Source of the DNA: Candidatus Manganitrophaceae bacterium
GTDB taxonomy: Bacteria > Nitrospirota > Nitrospiria > SBBL01 > Manganitrophaceae
Direction of reading: 5' to 3'
DNA: 12,609 nucleotides
Assembly (NCBI GenBank): GCA_004297235.1
Contig: SCUR01000510.1
Coordinates: forward strand, 1 to 12,609
The translations under genes and the position numbers were made by a program. Every line of letters starts with the position of its first letter. Within the stretch, counting starts at the first letter, position 1. The notes under the pieces are model-generated. The model was given only the letters and a program-made list of their open reading frames with translations, ran no database searches and was not told the DNA's origin. Of this stretch, positions 7,732 through 12,609 are shown in pieces.

Positions 7732-8481
7732 ATGTCTTTGCTCACCACGCCGGCAATCGTCCTCGGGAGCATCAAGCTCGGCGAGGCCGATAAGCTGGTG
7801 ACATTTTTTACCGCCAAAAAAGGGAAGCTCAAGGGGGTGGCGAAGGGGGCCCGGCGGGTGAAGAGCCGCTTTGGGGCCGCGCTGGAGCCGTTTACCCACT
7901 GCAATCTGGTTGTCTTCGAGAAACCGGGCGACAAGCTGGCCCGGATCAACCAATCCGACATCGTCCATTCCTTCCAGAAGCTGCGGGAGGGCTGGGGGGA
8001 GATCCATCTTGCCTCCCACATGGCTCATCTGGTGCAACGGATGACCCCGGAGGAGGAGCCGAATCCGTCGATCTACCGCCTTTTGCTGGAAGGGCTCACC
8101 TTTCTGGAGAATGGGGCCGACCAAAAGCTCTCGACGATCCTCTTCGTCATCCGCCTCATCGCCTACAGCGGCTATCAGCCGCGGTGGGATCAATGCTTGA
8201 AATGCCGCGCGTTGCTGAACCAGCCGAGGGTTTATTTTTCCTCCGGCCAGGGGGGAACGGTCTGTCCGAAGTGCGCCGAGGGGATGGAGCGGGTCGCGAC
8301 GATCTCTCAGGGGACGCTCGCCTTTCTCCGGGGCTCTCAGAAGATGGATTACAGCGCCGCTCATCGAATTAAACTCTCCTCCGCCATGAAGAGCGAGATC
8401 GAGATCCTCTTCGGGGATCACATTACCTACATCACCGGATCGGCGCCCAAAAAGTTCATTCCCGAACTGGCGAGTACCTGA
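7732..8481 (+). CDS. recO: DNA repair protein RecO
   Basis: The 249-residue product is of normal length for RecO, the recombination mediator that works with RecR (and often RecF) to load RecA on SSB-coated single-stranded DNA and that anneals complementary strands. The N-terminal part (about 1-80) has the OB-fold signature, including the early ...PAIVLGSIKLGEADKLV... segment, and is followed by the helical domain. A four-cysteine zinc finger is intact: C155-x2-C158 and C178-x2-C181. The ATG at 7732 is supported by GGAG 5 nt upstream and by alignment of the N-terminus with the family. It has its own promoter and precedes glyQ by 160 bp. Assignment is secure from sequence; whether RecF or RecBCD partners exist cannot be seen here. 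Confidence 0.95.
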   Translation: MSLLTTPAIVLGSIKLGEADKLVTFFTAKKGKLKGVAKGARRVKSRFGAALEPFTHCNLVVFEKPGDKLARINQSDIVHSFQKLREGWGEIHLASHMAHLVQRMTPEEEPNPSIYRLLLEGLTFLENGADQKLSTILFVIRLIAYSGYQPRWDQCLKCRALLNQPRVYFSSGQGGTVCPKCAEGMERVATISQGTLAFLRGSQKMDYSAAHRIKLSSAMKSEIEILFGDHITYITGSAPKKFIPELAST

Positions 8482-8483
8482 GA

Positions 8484-8532
8484 GTGCGGATTTAAAAACA
8501 GAGCCGCCTCCGTTTCATTCCGAAATCTGCAT
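8484..8532 (+). repeat. Nested inverted repeat immediately after recO
   Basis: An outer stem pairs 8484-8493 with 8523-8532 (10 bp, two G-T wobbles). An inner stem pairs 8496-8503 with 8508-8515 (7 bp plus one A-C mismatch) around the tetraloop CCGC. The element begins 2 nt after the recO stop. It lacks a T-run, so it is not a classical intrinsic terminator. It could protect the 3' end of the recO mRNA or be a chance fold. Confidence 0.3.
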
Positions 8533-8569
8533 CCTCCATCCGAAATTTCTCTAAAATGCCCCGTTTTGC

Positions 8570-8599
8570 TTGACATTCTCAGCCCCCTTTTGTTACCTT
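8570..8599 (+). promoter_or_regulatory. Putative promoter for glyQ-glyS
   Basis: A perfect -35 hexamer TTGACA (8570-8575) is followed after 18 bp by a poor -10, TACCTT (8594-8599, 3 of 6 positions). The start of transcription would be near 8606, giving a leader of about 35 nt. The weak -10 suggests either modest strength or a need for an activator. Two copies of TCCGAAAT (8519-8526 and 8539-8546) lie upstream, exactly 20 bp apart. Confidence 0.4.
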
Positions 8600-8641
8600 G
8601 AGAAGCGACAAACACCCGTCCAACGACGATGAAGGGTTCTC

Positions 8642-9580
8642 TTGAAAGCCGCCGCTCCTCAAAAAAAAACTGTGAAGCCCGCTCTCCGGAAGCCGTTGAC
8701 CTTCCAAGAGCTTTTTTTATCCCTCCATCGCTATTGGGCCGAACAGGGCTGCTTGATTGTTCAGTCGTACGATAACGAGGTCGGCGCCGGGACCTTTCAT
8801 CCGGCCACCTTTCTTCGAGCCCTCGGCCCGGAGCCGTGGAACGCCGCTTACGTCCAGGCCTCCCGCCGTCCCACCGACGGCCGCTACGGCGAAAACCCCA
8901 ATCGCCTCCAACATTATTATCAGTATCAGGTCATCCTCAAGCCGGCGCCTGCGAACATCCAAGATCTCTATCTAAAGAGTCTTTCCTCGTTCGGCATCCG
9001 GATGGAGGAGCACGACATCCGCTTTGTCCAGGACGACTGGGAGTCGCCGACGCTCGGCGCCTGGGGGCTTGGCTGGGAAGTGCGGCTCGACGGCATGGAG
9101 ATCACCCAGTTCACCTATTTCCAGGAGATCGGCGGGATCGCGCTCGATCCGGTCTCGGTCGAAATCACCTACGGCCTGGAGCGGGTGGCGATGTATCTTC
9201 AGCAGGTCGACAATGTCTACGACCTGGCCTGGAACGACTCCGTTAAGTACGGAGAGGTTCATCACGAGGGGGAGGTTCAATTCTCCCGGTTTAACTTCGA
9301 AGAGGCGAATATCGATCATCTGAAGCAGGCCTTTCACCGCGCCGAGGAGGAGTCCCGCGCGCTGATTGCGAAAGGCTTGGTCCTTCCCGCCTACGATTAT
9401 TGCATCAAGAGCTCCCATCTCTTCAACCTCCTCGACGCCCGCGGGGCGATCTCGGTGACCGAGCGGACGAGCTACATCGCGAGGGTCCGCGGACTGGCCC
9501 GTCTCTGCGCCGAGGGATACCTGAAGCAGCGGCAAGAGGCCGGATTTCCCCTCCTAAAGGACAAGAAAAATGCCTCGTAG
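8642..9580 (+). CDS. glyQ: Glycine--tRNA ligase alpha subunit
   Basis: The 312-residue product is the catalytic alpha subunit of the bacterial alpha2beta2 glycyl-tRNA synthetase, a class II enzyme that activates glycine with ATP and charges tRNA-Gly. Hallmarks are RPTDGRYGENPNR (residues 76-88, motif 2 region), the invariant stretch around TLGAWGLGWEV (138-148), the FTYFQ segment (157-161) and the motif 3 GLER (178-181). The conserved protein starts at about residue 20. No ATG is available in frame; TTG at 8642 is preceded by GAAGGG with suitable spacing, and TTG at 8696 (residue 19) would give the typical short N-terminus. The first 18 residues are lysine-rich. Its 3' end overlaps glyS by 11 nt, which indicates coupled translation of the two subunits. 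Identity is certain; the exact start is not. Confidence 0.96.
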   Translation: MKAAAPQKKTVKPALRKPLTFQELFLSLHRYWAEQGCLIVQSYDNEVGAGTFHPATFLRALGPEPWNAAYVQASRRPTDGRYGENPNRLQHYYQYQVILKPAPANIQDLYLKSLSSFGIRMEEHDIRFVQDDWESPTLGAWGLGWEVRLDGMEITQFTYFQEIGGIALDPVSVEITYGLERVAMYLQQVDNVYDLAWNDSVKYGEVHHEGEVQFSRFNFEEANIDHLKQAFHRAEEESRALIAKGLVLPAYDYCIKSSHLFNLLDARGAISVTERTSYIARVRGLARLCAEGYLKQRQEAGFPLLKDKKNAS

Positions 9581-11759
9581 CACTTCCAAAAAAGGAACCG
9601 GCGCCGGGGCGACAAAAAAAGGGAGAACGACCACCGCGAAGCCGAAGGGAAAATCTTCGGAGGAGCTGCTGGTCGAAATCGGGGTTGAAGAGATCCCTTC
9701 CAATATCATGGCCGCTGCCCTTCAGCAGCTTCGGGAGGAGACCGCGGCGCGATTGGCCCCGCTTGGGATTCCTTTCGATCCTCCCCAGGTGTATGGAACC
9801 CCGCGGCGTCTGATCCTCTATCTCCCGCAACTGGCCCCCCAACAAGAGACGAGAATCGAGACGATCTCCGGACCGGCAAAAAAGGTCGGGTTCGATCCGC
9901 AAGGGAATCCCACCTCCGCGGCGATCGGCTTTGCAAAATCGCAGGGAGTGGCCGTCTCCGAGCTCAAAATCCGGCAGACCGAGAAGGGGGAATACCTCTT
10001 CGTCGAGCGAGAGGTGCGGGGGGAGGCGACCGTGGTCCTGCTTAAAAAAATCCTTCCTGAAATTTTCTCCTCGCTCGATTTTCCCCGGTCGATGCGCTGG
10101 AACGGGGAAGGGGTTGCCTTCGTCCGACCGATCCGCTGGATCGTGGCGCTTTATGGCGGAGAGGTCGTTCCGTTCTCCTACGCGGGGGTGAAGGCCGATC
10201 GGATTTCCTACGGCCACCGGATTCTCTCCCCGGGGCCGTTTCGGGTGGCCGGCTTTTCCGACTACCGGAAGAAAATTCGCAAGGCGTCTGTCGTGATCGA
10301 CCCCAAAGAACGATATGATCTGATTGTCCAAGAGATGGCCCGCCTCGCCGCCGAGAAAAAAGGTCGGATTGAGGAGGACGAAACGCTCGTTTGGCAGGCG
10401 GCGTTTATGGTAGAATATCCGAAAGCGGTCTGCGGTTCTTTCGATCTTTCCTTCTTAGAGGTTCCCAAAGAAGTGATCATCGCGCCGATGAAAGAGCACC
10501 AGGGCTACTTTCCCCTCGAAGCTTCCGACGGCAAGCTCCTTCCAAACTTCATTACCATCGTGAATAACCCGTCTCCAAAATCTGAAACAATCCGAAAAGG
10601 GAATGAGCGGGTATTGCGCGCTCGCCTGGTCGATGCGAAATTTTATTTTGAGAAAGACAGAAAGAGCTCATTAAGAAATAAAGTCGAGGGGCTCACGAGA
10701 GTTACCTTCCAAGAAAAACTAGGCACATTGTATGAGAAGACGCAGAGACTGATTCATCTTTCTGGTTTTATAGCAAAACAGGTCGACGTTCCCGGAGAAG
10801 ATGCTGTTCAGGAGGCGGCCATGCTTTGTAAGGCGGACCTCGTCGCCGGCGTCGTTCGTGAATTTCCGTCGCTTCAAGGAACGATGGGGAAGATCTATGC
10901 CGAGATGGATGGACGGGATCGCGCCGTCGCCGCGGCGATCGAGGAGCATTACCTTCCCCGCTACTCCGGCGGGGCCCTTCCCCGGACGCCGATCGGCCAG
11001 GTTCTGGCGGTCGCCGACAAGCTCGATACCATCGTCGGCTGCTTCGGCGTCGGCCTGATCCCAAGCGGCTCGGAAGATCCCTACGCCTTGCGGCGTCAGG
11101 GGCTCGGCATTATTCAAATTTTGGTCGGCGACGGCTCGCCGCTCCGACCCCTCTCTCTTCAGGCCGCCATTTCGGAGTCGATCCGTCTCTATGAGGATCA
11201 GCGGAAGTTTTCGGCCGGACGGGTGGCGGAGGAGGTCAACACCTTCCTCAAGCAACGGGTCGCCTCTTACCTCCAATCCGAAGGGGTTCGCTACGATCTG
11301 ATCGACGCGGTCCTTGCCCGAAAGCTCGACCGCCCCCATGTCATGGTCGATTTCGCGAGGGCGCTGGTCCGCTTCTCGACGCAGCCGCTTTTCGGACCGC
11401 TGATGATCAGCTTCAAGCGGGCCATCCGGATTCTTCCCAAAGGCTTTTCGGGTGAGGTTAACGTTCCCCTTCTAAAAGAAAATGTGGAGAAGGAGCTGCA
11501 CGAAGCGATCCATACGGTCAATGAAGGAATCGGCGATTATTGGACAAAGGGCCGGTACGAGCAGATCTTGGAGATGCTCGCCACCTTATACGTTCCGCTG
11601 AACCGGTTTTTCGAAGGGGTGATGGTGATGGACCCCAATGAGGAGATCCGGGAGAACCGGCTGAGCCTCCTCTCCTGGGTCCGGACCCTCTTCAATGAGT
11701 TCGGCGATTTCTCGAAAATTGTGGAAGGAGAACCCATTACCAAACCGGAGCAGAAATGA
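9570..11759 (+). CDS. glyS: Glycine--tRNA ligase beta subunit
   Basis: The 729-residue beta subunit of the tetrameric glycyl-tRNA synthetase carries the tRNA-recognition and anticodon-binding parts. Family hallmarks are LLVEIGVEEIPS (about 31-42), the YGTPRRL block, the SMRW...FVRPIRWIVAL region, the NGNERVLRARL-like segment (here GNERVLRARL) and the GSEDPYALRRQ block near the middle. An additional basic tail of about 30 residues, rich in Lys, Thr, Ser and Gly, precedes the conserved start, making it longer than the usual roughly 690. The ATG at 9570 has AAAGGA upstream at good spacing, and no other start codon lies before the conserved domain, so the tail is probably real. It overlaps glyQ upstream and shares ATGA with the downstream gene. 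A stretch near 10561-10800 has markedly lower GC than the rest of the gene. Confidence 0.96.
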   Translation: MPRSTSKKGTGAGATKKGRTTTAKPKGKSSEELLVEIGVEEIPSNIMAAALQQLREETAARLAPLGIPFDPPQVYGTPRRLILYLPQLAPQQETRIETISGPAKKVGFDPQGNPTSAAIGFAKSQGVAVSELKIRQTEKGEYLFVEREVRGEATVVLLKKILPEIFSSLDFPRSMRWNGEGVAFVRPIRWIVALYGGEVVPFSYAGVKADRISYGHRILSPGPFRVAGFSDYRKKIRKASVVIDPKERYDLIVQEMARLAAEKKGRIEEDETLVWQAAFMVEYPKAVCGSFDLSFLEVPKEVIIAPMKEHQGYFPLEASDGKLLPNFITIVNNPSPKSETIRKGNERVLRARLVDAKFYFEKDRKSSLRNKVEGLTRVTFQEKLGTLYEKTQRLIHLSGFIAKQVDVPGEDAVQEAAMLCKADLVAGVVREFPSLQGTMGKIYAEMDGRDRAVAAAIEEHYLPRYSGGALPRTPIGQVLAVADKLDTIVGCFGVGLIPSGSEDPYALRRQGLGIIQILVGDGSPLRPLSLQAAISESIRLYEDQRKFSAGRVAEEVNTFLKQRVASYLQSEGVRYDLIDAVLARKLDRPHVMVDFARALVRFSTQPLFGPLMISFKRAIRILPKGFSGEVNVPLLKENVEKELHEAIHTVNEGIGDYWTKGRYEQILEMLATLYVPLNRFFEGVMVMDPNEEIRENRLSLLSWVRTLFNEFGDFSKIVEGEPITKPEQK

Positions 11760-12214
11760 GCTCTTGGACAGGGACGGTCTTTCGCCTTGCGGCCTTTCTC
11801 ATGTTGGGGGCCGCGGTCGCCTCTGCGGTTTTTATGTTCGGTCCGAAAGAGGCCGCCGGCGGCGGGCTTCATACCGATGTCTCGACCATCAGCGGCGATG
11901 TGATTTTTATCGGAACCCCTCCCGGACCGATCGTCATCGAGGTCTATGAACGGCCTCAATTTTCGCCGCGGCCGGTCTCTTCCGCGAGGGTCGATCAATC
12001 GGGCCCCTACCAGGTTCAAGTCCGTCCCGGCGCCTACTATTTGAGAGCCTTTGTCGACAGCAACCGCAACCGGCAATGGGATTCGAATGAGCCGGTCGGC
12101 GTTTATTCCGCGGAACAGGCGCTGGTCATTGTGCCGCTTGCCTCTAAGAATGGAATCAATATCCTTATCCCGCTTCCAAAGGGATCCATTGAGAAACAAC
12201 AGAGAGATCACTAA
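11756..12214 (+). CDS. Small exported protein with a beta-rich domain and Ca-loop-like motif
   Basis: I do not recognise a named family for this 152-residue protein. Residues 1-10 form a short polar region and 11-28 a strongly hydrophobic segment (LAAFLMLGAAVASAVFMF), consistent with a signal peptide or membrane anchor. The remainder is rich in beta-strand and Pro/Gly patterns, resembling the carboxypeptidase-regulatory-like or surface Ig-like domains (ISGDVIFIG, GPYQVQVRPGAYYLRAFVD). At 101-112 it has D-x-N-x-N-x-Q-x-D-x-x-E, the spacing of an EF-hand or dockerin-type calcium loop, ending in EP. The ATG overlaps the glyS stop (ATGA), so it is probably translated by coupling, yet its exported nature gives no obvious link to tRNA charging. 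The periplasm or outer surface is the likely site; function is unknown. Confidence 0.8.
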   Translation: MSSWTGTVFRLAAFLMLGAAVASAVFMFGPKEAAGGGLHTDVSTISGDVIFIGTPPGPIVIEVYERPQFSPRPVSSARVDQSGPYQVQVRPGAYYLRAFVDSNRNRQWDSNEPVGVYSAEQALVIVPLASKNGINILIPLPKGSIEKQQRDH

Positions 12215-12259
12215 ATCGCAAACGAGATTGGTTACGGAAGTTATTCACGGAGGAAGTTG

Positions 12260-12609
12260 ATGGCGACGAAGAAAAAATATGTCTACTACTTCGGCGACGG
12301 CCGAGCGGATGGACGGGCGGACATGAAGGATCTCCTCGGGGGGAAGGGCGCCGGCCTGGCGGAGATGACCCGGCTCGGGATCCCGGTGCCGGCCGGATTC
12401 ACCATTACCACCGAGGCCTGTATCGAATTCTTCAACAACAAAAAAACCTATCCGAAGGGGATGTGGGAAGAGGCGCTGGCGGCGCTGAAGCGGGTGGAGA
12501 AATCGATGGGCGCCCGATTCGGCGATCCGTCGAGTCCGCTGTTGGTCTCCGTTCGGTCGGGAGCCAAGGCGTCGATGCCGGGAATGATGGACACGGTGTT
12601 GAATCTCGG
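12260..12609 (+). CDS. ppdK: Pyruvate, phosphate dikinase, N-terminal fragment (cut by window edge)
   Basis: The first 116 residues of PPDK are present, and the reading frame runs off the window. The enzyme interconverts pyruvate, ATP and phosphate with phosphoenolpyruvate, AMP and pyrophosphate, serving gluconeogenesis or PPi-linked glycolysis. The fragment lies in the N-terminal ATP-grasp nucleotide-binding domain. Visible motifs are YFGDGRADG near the start, DLLGGKGAGLAEM (24-36), PVPAGFTIT (42-50) and SVRSGAKASMPGMMDTVLNL (97-116), all characteristic of PPDK rather than PEP synthase. The ATG at 12260 has a strong GGAGGA (12249-12254) 5 nt upstream. It begins 45 nt after the small exported protein, so it may be read from the glyQ promoter. 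No separate strong promoter was seen in that short gap. Confidence 0.95.
   Translation, partial: MATKKKYVYYFGDGRADGRADMKDLLGGKGAGLAEMTRLGIPVPAGFTITTEACIEFFNNKKTYPKGMWEEALAALKRVEKSMGARFGDPSSPLLVSVRSGAKASMPGMMDTVLNL

Noticed and set aside
9423..10331. 302-aa open frame on the - strand across the glyQ-glyS junction
   Set aside because: Arg/Gly/Pro-rich composition typical of antisense translation; both sense genes are certain.
11756..12214. Toxin, immunity or defence protein
   Set aside because: The signal-like N-terminus and beta-rich Ca-loop pattern suit a surface protein; no toxin motif or partner gene is present.

Overview
The window is an ordinary-looking chromosomal segment from a moderately GC-rich bacterium. 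All supported genes lie on the + strand. The order recO, glyQ, glyS, a small exported protein, then a pyruvate phosphate dikinase (ppdK) recalls Nitrospirota (Nitrospira-like) genomes. The separate alpha and beta glycyl-tRNA synthetase subunits and a PPDK point the same way: a Gram-negative-like environmental lineage. The phylum call is an inference from gene order and protein flavour, not a proven assignment.

Layout: (1) 131-1663 is a complete M32 (Taq-type) metallocarboxypeptidase with its own good promoter. (2) 1871-7606 is a run of three consecutive histidine kinases (948, 411 and 540 aa) behind a perfect TATAAT promoter and a roughly 120-nt leader whose first bases form one arm of an 8-bp inverted repeat. 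The first kinase is MEDS-PAS-PAS-GAF-HisKA-HATPase, the second PAS-HisKA-HATPase, and the third DUF4118 membrane domain-PAS-HisKA-HATPase. No response regulator, receiver domain or output gene lies in the window. (3) 7732-8481 is recO with its own promoter. (4) 8642-12214 is glyQ-glyS plus a small secreted or membrane-anchored protein, with overlapping reading frames that imply translational coupling. (5) 12260 to the window edge is the N-terminal part of ppdK.

How the genes work together: the three kinases are probably co-transcribed and related by duplication. The second kinase looks mosaic, with a PAS half like the third kinase and a catalytic half closer to the first. They may feed a common, unlinked response regulator from three inputs: a cytosolic MEDS/PAS/GAF input, a cytosolic PAS input and a membrane-linked input. 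The right half is housekeeping: recombination repair, glycine tRNA charging and C3 metabolism.

I did not find a convincing new defence, mobile or biosynthetic system. There are no tRNA or rRNA genes, CRISPR arrays or insertion sequences that I can see. The points most worth a second look are the orphan kinase trio and its leader, a low-GC patch inside glyS, the A9 tract at the glyQ start, the Ca-loop-like exported protein, and a strong excess of GATC.
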